Positions 49,831 through 64,000 of a stretch of 64,000 nucleotides of DNA are shown here, piece by piece. The notes under the pieces were generated by a model that was not told the origin of the DNA, ran no database searches, and saw only the letters and a list, made by a program, of their open reading frames with translations. This DNA comes from Litomosoides sigmodontis (Eukaryota > Nematoda > Chromadorea > Rhabditida > Onchocercidae), in the NCBI GenBank assembly GCA_963070105.1, contig OY718808.1:1117238-1181237 (forward strand), given 5' to 3'. Position 1 is the first letter of the stretch. Each line of letters opens with the position of its first letter. Position numbers and translations under genes: made by a program.

Positions 49831-50393
49831 ATGGATTGATGGAATTTTTCATTTCGTTGTTAAAAAAAATTGAAAATTAGCTTTGTGGTAAATGAAAATT
49901 GTCGTAACATTCTTTCGCCCGTTTTTCTTTTCAAATTACAGAAAATTTTCCACTAAAACAATTCGTACGAAAAACTTCATTTAATGAAAAATTAACAATT
50001 ATTTTTTTGCAAATGAAGTAAATCTCAAAATCTCTAATATCTTTAAAAACTCTTTGAAAAAGACTGTCTGAAAAAAAAATAATTGCCACAAAAACGCAAT
50101 AAAAGTATTATGTTTCTGTTTCTGTTTCGGAATTCTGAATTCAGTATGTTCCTGAAACTTTTTCCAGTCGTTTAAATTGCTCTTTACTCCCTGTAGTTGT
50201 GAGTTTTTATTCTATTTTTTTCAGTTTTTTTTTGAAGTAGCTACCTATTTATTTATTAAATTGTAATAATAATAATAATGACTAGCAAAAGACTGACATT
50301 GCTTTCTGTAAAAAAATGCAATTTCAAAAAAAAATGGGAAAGTTTTAAATAGAATTGATCACATGAAAATCAATCAGTAATTGCATTCCAAAG

Positions 50394-50438
50394 CATCCAA
50401 TACTTACCGCGTTTAAATGGATGCGGTAAGTATTGATG
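50394..50438. repeat. Imperfect hairpin, 16 bp with one bulge
   Basis: CATCCAATACTTACCGC (50394-50410) pairs with GCGGTAAGTATTGATG (50423-50438) across a 12-base loop. One arm contains GGTAAGTATT, a strong donor-like sequence. Confidence 0.7.
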
Positions 50439-52391
50439 AGCTTTTTTTTTGACGAAATTACTATAATTTTTTTTTAAATCGAAATGAAATATGTCATTCG
50501 TGTGCAAGGAGGTTCAAACCCCAAATGTATCGTTTCCTCATAAAATACAATGGAATATTAACTAATTTCAAATATCGGTTTTTCATTTCCGCTTATTAAT
50601 GCGAAGAAGGAGGAAACGCAAAAGCAAATGTTTATTTTTGATGGGAAAAAAAATTATCGCCGAAAATGTCAGCGAACAAATTATTCAGCTCGACTAACCG
50701 CTCTTCATTACTCATAATTAATCAAAAAAAAAAATTTTTTTTTTCCGCTATTTAAGATATTCCAATAAAAGGAGAATTAAGTGGATTGGAGCGGAAATTG
50801 ACGAATAAACGAAACTTAAATTTTCTTCCTCTTTGCCTAACTCTTTATTCGATTTTTGATTTAAAAATGGAAATTTCAAATTGATTTTAGGATAATTGTT
50901 GTTTCATAATGAGGTAAAATTTCAATTGAAATAAACATTTACGTAAATTCGTTTTTTCTATTATAAAAAGTTTTTGCATTTCTTCATTTTTCTTTCAATG
51001 ATTTGTTGTTGCATTGGTTTGCCTCCCTTCTACTGCCTTAATAATATCAAAGTAATTAGTAGTACTTCACCGAATACTTTACGCTTATACATCCTTTCTC
51101 ACGTATTCACGCTTAATTGAAATTAGCACTACCAAGTTTCAGATTTCAACAACATTTCTTCAACAATGTTCGATGACAGCAAGAAGATGGAAAAGGAGAA
51201 GCTAAAAAATCTGAAACATTGATTTTAACAAAAAACGAAAAGTTAATCAGTTCCATCTCAGAAATAAAAACGGAATTATTTACATCAAAGACATTCCAAA
51301 AAAAAATTAAACTTGAAAATTTATTGAAATATTAAGGAAAAATTTCAAGCTCCTGGTTTTTTCTGCGTAAAAGTTTGACAAAAGCAAAAAATGACGTTGA
51401 ATTGAATTTCACAAAGATTTCCGCACCGTCCATCAAAAGGATTGACCTCATTCTTTTTGTTGAAATTGATTTTTTTTTTGCACTTTTTCTTTAGCCTACT
51501 TCATTTCGTAGGAAAAGGGGATGAAACAAAGAAATATTAAAATTTTGGATGAAAGTCGCTGTTGAATTGTTTGCCGACGAAATTGAAAGGAAAAAGTTTC
51601 AGCATTGTCGTCAATAACTTTCCGTCCTTTTCCCTTTCGTTTCAAAAAAACAGATAAATTAAAACTTTGGAAATAATAAAGACAGAGATAACATTCGCAC
51701 AGCATAAATCCACCCAACATGGCCTCTCATTTCATTATTTTTTTTCACTTTTCCGCATTTTTGTTATTTATTGTGAATGCCAAGTTTTTTTCTTTTTTTT
51801 TGAAACGCACATTTTAGTTCAATTTTATTGATGACATTCTGCTGGTGTGGAAAATGGTAAAATTTTCAAAATGAATGCAATTCAGCTACGAATGAAAAGT
51901 CAAAAATAGTGGAATAAATTAGACCAATGGCACCTTTGATTCGTTGCAGTGAGAGCTAAGTGATAAATTTAGATTAATTCCAAATATCTGAGCAATTAAC
52001 TAATTGCTCTCTTAGTTTAAGGTAAAATAAACTTTTTCACTGTTGCAACATGAGCTGCAAATAGTATTTCAAAAAATGGATAAAAATGGATCATAAAATT
52101 TGCACGAAAATTTTTCAAGCACCTCTTTGCTCAAGTGAATAACTTAAAATGTTTAATTGAAATAAAAATTTTTGAAAAAGAGTTGTAAAAAACAAAATTA
52201 AACGCAACTAGCCTGAGTGAATAAAAAGACTATGCTTCACTCGGAAATGATAGTTTTTTTTTTTCCATTTATTACCACCTATAATTTTCATTCCTAAATA
52301 GTAAAAAATGCAACAAGCGTTAGTAATAAAAATAATAGCAAAAAAAAAATAATAGTCATAATAAACGGAAACAAACAAACAAGCAAACAAA

Positions 52392-53531
<1,140 letters not shown>

Positions 53532-53539
53532 TATAATTA

Positions 53540-53968
53540 TAAATAATAAATAATAAATAATAAATAATAAATAATAAATAATAAATAATAAATAATAAAT
53601 AATAAATAATAAATAATAAATAATAAATAATAAATAATAAATAATAAATAATAAATAATAAATAATAAATAATAAATAATAAATAATAAATAATAAATAA
53701 TAAATAATAAATTATAAATAATAAATAATAAATAATAAATAATAAATAATAAATAATAAATAATAAATAATAAATAATAAATAATAAATAATAAATAATA
53801 AATAATAAATAATAAATAATAAATAATAAATAATAAATAATAAATAATAAATAATAAATAATAAATAATAAATAATAAATAATAAATAATAAATAATAAA
53901 TAATAAATAATAAATAATAAATAATAAATAATAAATAATAAATAATAAATAATAAATAATAAATAATA
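53540..53968. repeat. 7-bp tandem array (AAATAAT)n
   Basis: About 60 copies of AAATAAT, joined to the TAA array by TTATAATTATA. One variant copy (AAATTAT) at about 53710. Confidence 0.95.
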
Positions 53969-54130
53969 ATAATAAATAATAATAATAAATAATAATAAAT
54001 AATAATAAATAATAATAAATAATAATAAATAATAATAAATAATAATAAATAATAATAAATAATAATAAATAATAATAAATAATAATAAATAATAATAAAT
54101 AATAATAAATAATAAATAATAAATAATAAC
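53969..54130. repeat. 10-bp tandem array (AATAATAAAT)n
   Basis: About 13 copies of AATAATAAAT with ragged ends. The unit equals one 7-mer plus one TAA triplet, so the three neighbouring arrays are related by composition. Confidence 0.95.
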
Positions 54131-56581
54131 AATAATAGTAGTAAAATAATAATAAATCGTCATCCTTCTTATCATCGTTTACGTACGAAGGATGATGAGA
54201 GTGCGGAAAGTGCAATAAATGTTGATGGCTGTTGAAATAAGCCATTTACATATTTCACGCGAACAACCGCTCTCCAATTATTATCCATTTTTGCAGGTGC
54301 AAGAAAAGAATGAGAAAAAAGATTCATAAATGATGAAACTTATGGAAAGAAACATGTGGTAGAGTTGCTCAATGGTATTGTTTTCAGTTAAATGTATTCT
54401 AATTCCATTAAATTTATAAGTGTTAGTTAATTCGGTAAAATAATCGGTAATTGTAGTTGTTTCGTTTCATTGCATGTTTGGAAGCAAATAGCGGTAGGAA
54501 AAACAAATACTATTGAAGTAGTGATTGAGTGCTTAAAAAGAACTTGTCTGAACTCCAATTTTCAGAATAATTTCGTCAAAAAATTTAGGTCAATAATCAC
54601 TGATCGTTTTAACTTGTTGATCAGTGAGTGAGATGGTCGGTAATATGTTTTTCCGCTTCACCGTAAATGACACCACACACGTCAACAGCTAATAATTGGA
54701 AATTTTTTGACTTAAGTCAACTAGCACAATGCGTGCGAAGCGTCCTCCTACGTTCAAAAAATCTATTCATACAATCGTACGAGTAAGCTAGAACTCGTCC
54801 ATTCCAGGGCTAGCTATTTGAATTGCATTTTTTTTTTTCAAATTACAACCCAACGAGACACTCAACATTTCTATTGCATTGGAAGTGCCCTGAAAATTTG
54901 TTTGAAAAATGATGCTACAATTGCAATGTGTTCTTTCTTTCACCGATAAAAGTGAAATCTTTCAAACGTTATAAGAGAGAATTTTAAAATCTAAAACTAA
55001 TTCTATGCGAAATTCTGGTAATTTTGATCGATGATGGAATTTTCTTACTGTTCACAGATATCCGTTTAGCTTTTTTTTTTATTTTGTTTGTGGACAGAAT
55101 TACTCACTGCGAATAAATGTTATTTTAAAATTAATTGATTTATATTAAAGTTGAGCACTTTTGATTCCAATTTTAGATTAATGCTCTCTCACTCATAATT
55201 TTAGATTAATGCTCACGATTTACTTCAATGTTTCGGTTTTATCGATAGGTATAAAAGGCAAAAAAAACTGGCGGTCCATGTTTTTCCGCCTTTTTTTTTT
55301 AAAAAAAAAATCTTTGCAATTGTTTGATTCGCCGACTTAAGGAAACGATGCTTTCTGGTTTGTGCTGGCCGAGCGGTTCCAGGATGTTGTTCGATGTTAT
55401 CTGATTATTGCCAGTTGACTTTTTACACCTTTTCCTCCAATCCTCTCTCACCCTGTTCCACCTGCCAATAACACTCTCAAGTGGACAGGTTAATTTAAAT
55501 ATTCTAAATTAATTCACATTTCTTCTACTTTCGCTTTTTTTTTTTGTCTATTCGATCTATTTGTTTGTTGTTTTATTCTTGTCTTCTTCCACTTCTCTAA
55601 CTCTGTTGAAATTTTATTGATTGAATTTATTCCAATTTTAATGAACCAATGCGGCACACAGCTGGTATATAAGAGAGGATTGGGCATTATTTACTTGAAG
55701 TAGCATTACAGTAATACTTGCGCCTAGTGAATTCGAAATAATTTTATTTGTTTTTTCTTTGCAAAATTTATTGAAAAAATTTTTTGTTGTCAGAAATAGT
55801 ATCATTTTTAATGGTTGAAAATTATTTTTTACATCGAACTATAATTAAAATTGCAGTTATTTTAACATTTAATTAAAATAAATACCGTAATTTCAAATAA
55901 TACATTAATTTTGATAGATCCCTAACGATAATGAATTAATAATAATTTAAATTATCCCTTGATTAATTAGCTAATTAACCTCATCTACTCTATTACATAA
56001 GTTTAATGCTAAGTCAATTTCACGCAATGAGAAATAACTCTTTTGAGGAGTCATTTAGTTTGTTGGTCTTATCATTTGATTACTCTTATCATTCGGTTAA
56101 TTGACTGATCGACAGAGCAATAAATGAGTAAACTGAAAAATAATTCGATTTGCTGTTTGCTTCGTTGTTTAGCTGAACTGCACAAAGGCATAGACTGAAA
56201 GTTACATTAATTAAAACTTACTCAACCGGTGCAACATGTTAATTAGCACAATGAATTTCATTCTGATTTAATTTCAAACTGGAAATAATTGGATTATATT
56301 AGAGTAAATGAAGCTATTCATTAAGAATCGGAAAATGTTTCAGCAAACTGTTAATGGAAAGATGAGAAATTAAAATTGCTGGAAAATTTTAGGAAGTAAG
56401 AATTGTCATTTTTTTTTGATTTATTAATATTTCATCATTGTCACTGTTATAGCTAACAAGATCATTCCTTAATTTAACAGTAATAATGGTGATAAGGATG
56501 ATTTGTTGTAGTTACTAGTTTAATAATTATTCACTGTTCCGCTAGCTATCACATTACTCTTTGCAACTCTCTTCACTGATA
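54131..56581. other. AT-rich region with coding-like islets on the minus strand
   Basis: Two GC-richer pieces (54640-54830 and 55347-55503) stand out from AT-rich surroundings and are described under the candidate gene. An 18-bp direct repeat lies at 55169-55186 and 55197-55214. No recognised family. Confidence 0.4.
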
Positions 56582-56661
56582 ATGATGATTGATGATGATG
56601 ATGATGATTAATGATGATGATGATGATGATGGCGGTGGTGATGATGATGATAATGATGATG
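56582..56661. repeat. (GAT)n-type array
   Basis: Imperfect GAT/ATG triplets on the plus strand; the complement of the array at 56763-56871. Confidence 0.9.
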
Positions 56662-56762
56662 AACTAGCAGGAAATATCAACCCATAATTCTGGTGGAACA
56701 TTTTAAGATCGTAAAAGTTGGTATGCATGAGCCGGTTTTCAAATGTGTCATTGTCGTTGTTG

Positions 56763-56871
56763 ACATCATCAACATCACCATCATCATCACCATCATCGTC
56801 ATCATCATCGCTATCGCTATCGCTGTCGCCATCGCCACCACCATCATCATCATTATCATCATCATCACCAT
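56763..56871. repeat. (ATC)n-type array facing the GAT array
   Basis: Imperfect CAT/ATC triplets with CGC and CAC variants. With the GAT array 100 bases away it forms an inverted pair that could fold into a large cruciform. The Asp/Ser-rich minus-strand frame over it is probably a repeat product. Confidence 0.9.
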
Positions 56872-57001
56872 CCTGGTCGTCGCTAAGATTGGTGTCATCA
56901 AAATTAAAATGATCCTTCACTGCTCATCACATCCATCTCTCGCAACACTTCCTCCTTCTTCAAACACATAAATATCCCAAATTTTGCTATTTCCAAAATC
57001 C

Positions 57002-60000
57002 TTTTCAAACGAAGAAAACAAAAACGAAGGAAAGGAAGAAGAGAGAGAGAAAAAATTTTTGGAATTTTTATTTTCATTATTTATTTATATCGATAACAAT
57101 TATTTCACATTTTTCTTCCTCTTCTTTTTTTTTGTCGTCTCATTGTGGTTCGCTTCGTTTTTTCTCTCTCTTTATTCTCTCCTTCCCTTCCACTTCTACG
57201 TCATCATTTCATTTCGTTTCATTTCATTTCATTTACTCATTCATTCATTTGAATTTCTACACTTCCTCTCCTTCTCTCTCTTCCTGTCGCTTCATTTTTA
57301 ATTCTAAAATCACTGTTAAGGGGAAAAATAAATTCAAAAATTTTTCAATTTTAAAGCGAAAACCTTCTATAATTCATTTTCCTTTCACTCCACCTAACTA
57401 CTAAATTTCCTACTTAATTACCTCCTACTTCACTGGTAAATTTTTAATGGAAATATTATTTGGCGCAGATTGTGACATTCGCTATAATGCTATTCAACCT
57501 GTCATCTCTCTTGTGGCATAAGCAGGACAAATCGTTGTTGGTAAACAATTTTCATCGAAAATTTCTTACAATAATTACCTAAATGGTCAGTTATGTTGCC
57601 GCCATTTTATTATTTACAATATTTACTGCTGCTTTTTTCAACACTTCCAAGGCAAATTAGTCATGCGGTAAGTCCTTTCTTTCTTTCAATTTTTTCTAAA
57701 GAAATAAAATTCGCGATTAATTCTCGCATATTTTATGCATTCAATTATATTTATGTATAAATTAGGAAAATTGACAAAAATAGGTGAAAATTTAATTTGC
57801 ATATATACATATATACATATATAAGTGAGTATAGCTTCGTGAAGGTATATACCTTGCATATGTACACGTTAGTGTATGTTTGCTTGAAAACCTATAATTA
57901 TAAGTGATTGATTTGAGCGATAGAATTAAATGTGCCAAATTTTTGATTTCTCTCTGTAATTAACTCCTACATTTCTCGAAATTTTATCACTTGAAATTTC
58001 TGAAAGAAATAAAAATCAATTGTGATTTATGAGCTATAATACGAATGAGATAAGATAAAAGTTAGTATTGAATACGATCACACATTTCTTTTTGTTTTGT
58101 TTTTTAAATTTCAAAATTTTTAAAATTAAACGATAAGTAACTCTCCTGTTTTACGATATGCGCAAGGTAGAACACTGAACTTTTAATGCAATAAGGGAAG
58201 CATGAGAGGTGGAAGAGTGTAATTTCGCCAATCCTTAAATATCAGGGAAAAATTCATTCAATATTAATTTGTTAATTGTTAGTTAAAGCTCAATAAGCAT
58301 AAATTATCAGTTAATTTATGTTTATTAAATTCAAAACTTCATTATGGTGGCTGTTTTAAGCTTTAACTAAGAGTTAGAATTACGGCGGCTATTTTAAAGA
58401 TTCCGAATTTTTTTTTCATTATTCTTATCGGTTGCAATTTGTGAACGGATCGCCCGTACGAGTGGATTACAAAATGATCAAATTGAGGGCATTTTTTAAA
58501 AATATTTCATTCTAAATGACATTTGACACTCGAAATTTCCCATCACTTCCACTGCTTGCCTGCACAGAACGGAAAAGAAAGAGAGGAAGAAGTCGGAAAT
58601 GGTCCTCTTTTTTTATCCATTTTTTTTTTGAAAAAAAAATTTTTTTTTGTCAAACAGTAATTTGATAGGAATGAATTCCAATGGAAAATTTTAACCCACG
58701 CAGCTGAACTAGAATTATTGCTTTCTTTCGGTAAGAAATGAAGGAATTAAGCTCATCGGCGACGTAATTACTTCCAATATAGCATTTACTGTTTTAAAAG
58801 TATTCTTGTTGCTCTTCTCTTCTGAAACTAATTAGCACTCAAATAGTTTTGAATTTTTTTTTTAACAAAATAAAAAGAATTGAAGAGATGAGAAAAGTGC
58901 TTAGAATTTATCTTTGCATATGCATATTGCTGTGCCGTTCCGTTAGAACGAACTCATCAATCGTTACTGAATTTGAAAAATAGTAAATTTTTTACTAATT
59001 AATAGAAAGGTTAGAAGGGAAATTAGAAATAAGCCAATTAGTGGAAGAAAAATGTTTTCAGCGTTTAAGTTAAATTTCATCGGTTTAGAAGAGATTTTTT
59101 TTAATTGCACAAATTAATCGATTACTTAAATTCATTTTTTCCAATTAATATTTTATTTCAAGTACAGTTCAGGTACAATTTTACAATTTTGACATTGTTG
59201 ACTGGGTCATTATTACATGCAATTTTTTTCATGCACCTTGCTCTCCCACTTTTTCCTCTAATTTTTGAACTTTCAAATTTCTTCCTTTTGGAAAGCGCAA
59301 GCTGAGAAGATGAAAAAAACGATGGCGTAAAAAATTTTCGAAATTTTTTTACATTTGTGAACAACCCAAAAAGAACTGTAAATTGCGAGTCATTTTAAAC
59401 AAAATCTTAATTTCAATATTTTTTTCCGTTGAAATTAAAATTCTTTTGTTCGCATTATTTTCATTTATTTATCATTCACTTATTATTCTCATCCTTCAAT
59501 TAGCGGCGGCTACTCATTCAAGAATTTAAATTTTTTTTTGGAAAATATTTATTACAATAATTTTAACAATTTGCACATTTATTATAGTGGCACATAATCC
59601 TTGCAACCAGTTTAACTACTTGTTTCACTAATTAGTATAATCCTTTCTTTTCCTTCCACCTCCCTTTATCCGTCCAGTTTTCCTCCTTTTATCTCACTTC
59701 ATCCTAATCTCGCAACATTTTTCATTTCATTTCATTTCATCTAATTTCACCAATTTCCTGTTTCTCTTATTATTCATTCGGTAAGCGAGAAAAGGAGAGA
59801 AAAGGAGAGAGAAAGAGAGAGGGAGAGAGATCAAATTCATTTCATTCATGTTGTATCAGTCCATTTTCATCAGTTGCCTTTGTTTGAATCGAAATAATTT
59901 TATGAAAAGAATGAAAAGGACCGGGGGAGGGGGGTGGGGGGACGGGAAGGATGAGAGACGGAATGGGAGGGGGAGGAGAGGGAATTGGAAGAGTGAAGGG

Positions 60001-62595
60001 TTAAGAGATTAATGAAGGAAATAATCCGGTAATTAAAACGAAGGTAAATTGATTCACTTCCTGTTCACAATCTTCCAAATACTTTATAATTATTCCAGCT
60101 GACAACAATCAGTTCAGAAAAAAAATTTTAACAATTTTTTCACTCATTCCACTTTTATTTTGCATTTTAGAAATTCAAAAAGGAAAAAATCTAATGCAAT
60201 TTTAGGAAATGACATAAGAAATGAAAAAAGCTGAACGCACGAATGCTGCAAATTATTATGAAATTTTTAATTTTAATATTTTAGTACATTTCATGTTGTT
60301 TTTCTTGAGCATAAAATAGTGGAAGAAATATTTGAAATTCGATTTTTTTTCATTTCACATAATTTTTGCACATTTTTTTGCTTTTTCAACGAAATATAAT
60401 TAATTTTAAAAAAAATAAGGGGAGAGGTGCGAAAAGCTTATTCAACAGTTTACTTTATAATTTAATGAATAAACTGATAAAGCTTCAAGTTAGATTTTAA
60501 ATTTCTTGAATTTAATTCAAATTTCAAAAATTTACCACTTTCGGAAAAAAGAACGAAAAGAAGGAGCGACGAAGTCATGAAATATTGAGTTTCACTTTCC
60601 GTAATTCAAAATTTTGAATCCGAATTTTAGTTCTTTTTTTTTCTTTTTGAAAATAAAACACGCATTTTTGTATGCGTTGGCACTTGTGTGCTCTAACGTT
60701 GCATAAGTCGAACTTTCTGGTCAAATTTACCTTAATTTTTTCTCTTTGAATTGAAAAAATATATTGTATTTTGGTCAAGCAGGCGGAAAAATTGGGGACA
60801 AATTTTAAAATTACTTCAAATTCGATGGGAACCAGATTTTGTTTGGAGCAAAAAAAGGAAACGAAAAGTGAAGAGAAGGGAGAGCGATGAGGAGAAAAGA
60901 AGCATATGCATCGTGCATCGTTGAAAACAATTTAAATTAAATAAATGAAAAGATTGACGCTTTAGCGGAAATTTACTCAAACAATTGAAATTTCATCCTT
61001 TCGTTCCATGAATTTTATCGTGAAAATACGCAAGGTAGCATTTAGCATCATTTTTTTCCATTATAATTGAAGTTTATTAAAAATTGTTCATAGTTGGTTG
61101 AGTTCGTTTAAGTTAACCATTTAAAAAGTGATTTAAACGGCAAAATTTTAAGCTACCCTTTTTTTCTCAAATCATATTTTTCCTTTAGTAGTTGCTTACG
61201 AGAGATTTGCGTGGCTTTAGATGATGTGTGTACGTTGATCCATGATGTATATCCTTCTCCATTTCTGATTTTATCGAACGAGTTTTATCAATTGATTTAC
61301 GGGGAAAGATCTCTTTTACATTTATTTGCCTTATCGTAATGTAACTGTGAGATTTTAGAAGCGTGCAAGAACTGTAATTACTGTAATTAATCAATTATTC
61401 GCTATAATTATTATAATATTCTAATTTGTCATTCTATTAGGTAGCAAGGCTTCATGTTTAATGTCATTAGGACACTTCTCATCTCTCTTGCTGGTTATCA
61501 AATTTTCGGCAAATTACTTAAAACTGGTTTACATTCCGGAAAATTTTTTTCGGAGGGGAAAAAATATGTGAAATGAACTTTTATTAAGTTACTGGAAGCC
61601 GGATTACTGTTGCCGATATTATCACAATATTGATAGGATAATAATAGTGTGAAAAAACTTCTTAATTGCTCTCTATCTCTCACATTAATAAATCTAACAA
61701 TTAGAAAGAAATTGTAAAATTACTGTAAATTAAAGAGGAATGTAAGCAACAGTGATTATAGTTAATTATTCAACTGAGTGCATACTTAGTGCTGAGAGTA
61801 AAAGAAATTTTCACAGTAGCAAAAAGGTATGATTTCAATTATGACAATCATTTTCTATGCAAATTTATTTTGCAATTTTCTTTATCTTTCCCGCAATTAA
61901 GTGAGCACAAAAAGTGGTGAAAGAAGAATTAAGCAATTTTTGTTCGATGAATGGGAATTAATTGAGAAGCGAAATAAATGATATCTAAAAATAATAAGGA
62001 ATGAAATGTATTTTGCGAATGATGCTACTTCCATAATCCTAGACCTCTGATAGAAATCCTAGACCTATAATCGATAATAATATTACTCATTGCCAATTAA
62101 GCATTAATTATTTGCCGAATATTGCAGCAGTCCACCGCATGAAAATTGCCATCGATTCACTACTGATGGTAGTTTTCTAATAAAAATGAGCAAAATTACT
62201 ACGCACTGCACCGTCAGCTCCTGAAGAGAAAGAGTAGGTGAAATTAGGGGGTTGAATGATTTCATGAAATGCTTGATACATTAGCGTAAGCCTTACCAGT
62301 TTAAGCTGAAAGCACTAAGCTGAAAAATTCATCCTCACGCTGAGAACATTTTCCTCAACTCTTCAGTTTTTGTAATCGATTTTCTTTGAAAAAACTGTTT
62401 CAGTCACTTCACGATAATTTCCTGTCTTTTACTTTTTGCATAATTTCTTTTACTTATTTTATTTAATTTTTGTTTATTTTCATTTAAACAGTAGTTGCGG
62501 CGAGATTATGAATTGATTATATTTTCATATTAAAATTGATAATATCCCATTTAGTTGTACCTAATATTTTAGTTTTCACATTCGATCATTTTCCT

Positions 62596-62630
<35 letters not shown>

Positions 62631-62754
62631 GTCTCTCATTGCATTCAAACTTCAATGTGTCATGAAATTTCCATAAATCAACAGAAATTAATTGATCTCT
62701 TTAAGACGTTAACAGTAAGCCATATGAGACGTGCGGACTAATAATATTAGCAAA
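57002..62754. other. Gene-poor AT-rich stretch
   Basis: No recognised gene. Purine and pyrimidine runs (59795-59830, 62600-62626), a G-rich block (59918-59985) and chance open frames. A GC-richer piece at 58430-58500 reads QFVNGSPVRVDYKMIKLRAF on plus, without splice support. Confidence 0.5.
59923..59946 (+). other. Guanine-quadruplex motif
   Basis: Four G runs of 5, 6, 6 and 3 bases separated by A, T and AC, inside a purine-rich plus-strand block reaching 59985. Striking in a two-thirds AT sequence. Confidence 0.85.
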
Positions 62755-63170
<416 letters not shown>

Positions 63171-63280
63171 TTGTTATTATTAAATTGTAATTATTATTAC
63201 TATTAAATTGTAATTATTATTATTATTATTAAATTGTAATTATTATTATTATTAAATTGTAATTATTATTATTATTATGG
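63171..63280. repeat. Minisatellite with variable TTA core
   Basis: Four copies of TTAAATTGTAATTATTATTA-type units in which the TTA count differs per copy. Confidence 0.85.
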
Positions 63281-64000
63281 TAATAATATTATTGTGAAGG
63301 GATGATGGTATCAATTAAAAAAATATTGTTTTGTTTGGCAATACTTATGCGTCATATTCATATCACGCAGGAAATGTTTCGATGTAAACGTTACACGCGT
63401 GATGCACGTGATTGTTAAAAAATGGCAGTTCATCGTTTTTCTTCGATGAACGTCCAAATTAATTAATATTTTACTACTACTCTTACTATTATGGTAGAAT
63501 AAAAGAAGGAAAACTAAGCGTTTTTGAATCAGAAAAGCTTTAATTCCTTTATGTATATTTTATAAATTTTATGAAATTTATGTGTGGAGCATTTAAATTT
63601 CACTGTTTCATAAATTATGACTAATCCAAGTTTTCATTCTCTTGGAAAATAGAAAAATCGTTCATTTCTTTGCAATATATTTTGCATGGAATACTATATC
63701 GGTGGATTAATTGAAATTAACCTTTTTTTTTAAAACCTTGTTTTTGCTGTTTACGGCATTTGTATTTAATTTCAAATTTAAGCAGCTTTACAGTCTTGTT
63801 TTTTGCTTGTCAAATCAATTTATCTGCTTCCATAAACTAGTTTTATATAATTTTTTTGTACACTCACTTTCTATGTAACTTTAAATTAGCACATTGTAAA
63901 GGCTACATTTATGCGCGTTACTTGTTTAATTACATCCTCAATTAAGGAACTGTTAAAATTTAATCGCATTAACAATTACTTAATTTAGAAACTAAAATCA
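63281..64000. other. Right edge, no gene seen
   Basis: AT-rich sequence with no coding signal, tRNA or structured repeat that I can support. Confidence 0.5.

Larger units (their letters stand above)
47207..52390. other. Gene-poor AT-rich stretch
   Basis: No recognised gene. Contains a possible lone plus-strand exon (47956-48020), TA runs (49094-49110), a CT run (49803-49831) and an imperfect hairpin (50394-50438). Short open frames are chance products of A and T runs. Confidence 0.5.
54600..57000 (-). other. Candidate undescribed multi-exon gene (weak)
   Basis: Two minus-strand segments join in phase. 57000-56921 reads DFGNSKIWDIYVFEEGGSVA and ends CA|GTGAAG. 55503-55347, after AATTTAG, reads IFKLTCPLESVIGRWNRVRE, then KKSTGNNQITSNNILEPLGQ. 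A third exon after CCAATTATTAG (near 54690) could end the frame: one phase reads VDVCGVIYGEAEKHITDHLT, the other LLTCVVSFTVKRKNILPTIS. An unplaced segment just upstream reads GGRFARIVLVDLSQ. The first intron would contain the GAT/ATC arrays. The family is unknown, and several frames are open, so this may be conserved noncoding DNA. Confidence 0.25.

Noticed and set aside
55360..55410. tRNA-like A box (TGGCCGAGCGG) on the plus strand
   Set aside because: No matching acceptor stem, anticodon arm or proper B box; the segment reads better as a minus-strand coding-like islet.
56573..56971. Asp-rich, Met-rich, Ile-rich and Ser-rich open frames
   Set aside because: Frames of the GAT/ATC arrays; being open in several frames at once is a repeat property.

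Overview
This window looks like nuclear DNA of a parasitic, filarial-like nematode. By eye it is about two thirds A+T. Genes are split into many short exons by AT-rich introns that end in the worm-type acceptor TTTCAG or TTTTAG, several start codons lie only 7-40 bases after such an acceptor, and the ribosomal protein L10a, Arp2 and amine-methyltransferase-like proteins read as worm orthologs. The species call is inference. Almost all genes are multi-exon, so I rebuilt each model by hand, checking splice dinucleotides, codon phase and family homology at every junction.

Left part (1-20.4 kb). The 3' part of a short-chain dehydrogenase/reductase gene (+) has a tRNA-Glu gene on the opposite strand inside its last intron. 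After about 3.8 kb without a clear gene comes a complete PLEKHD1 ortholog (+; PH domain plus coiled coil, 11 exons). Convergent with it is a complete insulin-degrading enzyme gene (-; 23 exons, 1038 codons). Its first exon, which is too short to show as a long ORF, encodes a mitochondrial-type presequence, and one of its introns carries a near-perfect 35-bp hairpin.

Middle part (20.4-47.3 kb). Arp2 (-; 10 exons, 394 aa) follows in tandem behind IDE. A 5.4 kb gene-poor stretch then separates it from a divergent NNMT/PNMT/TEMT-type methyltransferase (+; 6 exons). Next come an unrecognised four-exon gene (+), ribosomal protein L10a (+; 4 exons, possible intronic snoRNA), and a fragment resembling the unrecognised gene. 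A complete 426-aa protein of unknown family (-; 6 exons) stands head-to-head, 66 bp from ATG to ATG, with a small single-pass membrane protein (+; 4 exons) whose middle resembles the N-terminal region of cuticle collagens. A PDZ-domain gene (-; 6 exons seen, 5' end uncertain) converges on it.

Right part (47.3-64 kb). This is mostly non-genic and rich in simple sequence. It has a 1.1 kb (TAA)n array that passes into 7-base and then 10-base period arrays (52.4-54.1 kb), a facing pair of GAT and ATC arrays (56.6-56.9 kb), a guanine-quadruplex motif (59.92 kb) and a 0.4 kb (TTA)n array with an adjoining minisatellite (62.76-63.28 kb). A few GC-richer islets may be exons of an undescribed minus-strand gene (54.6-57.0 kb).
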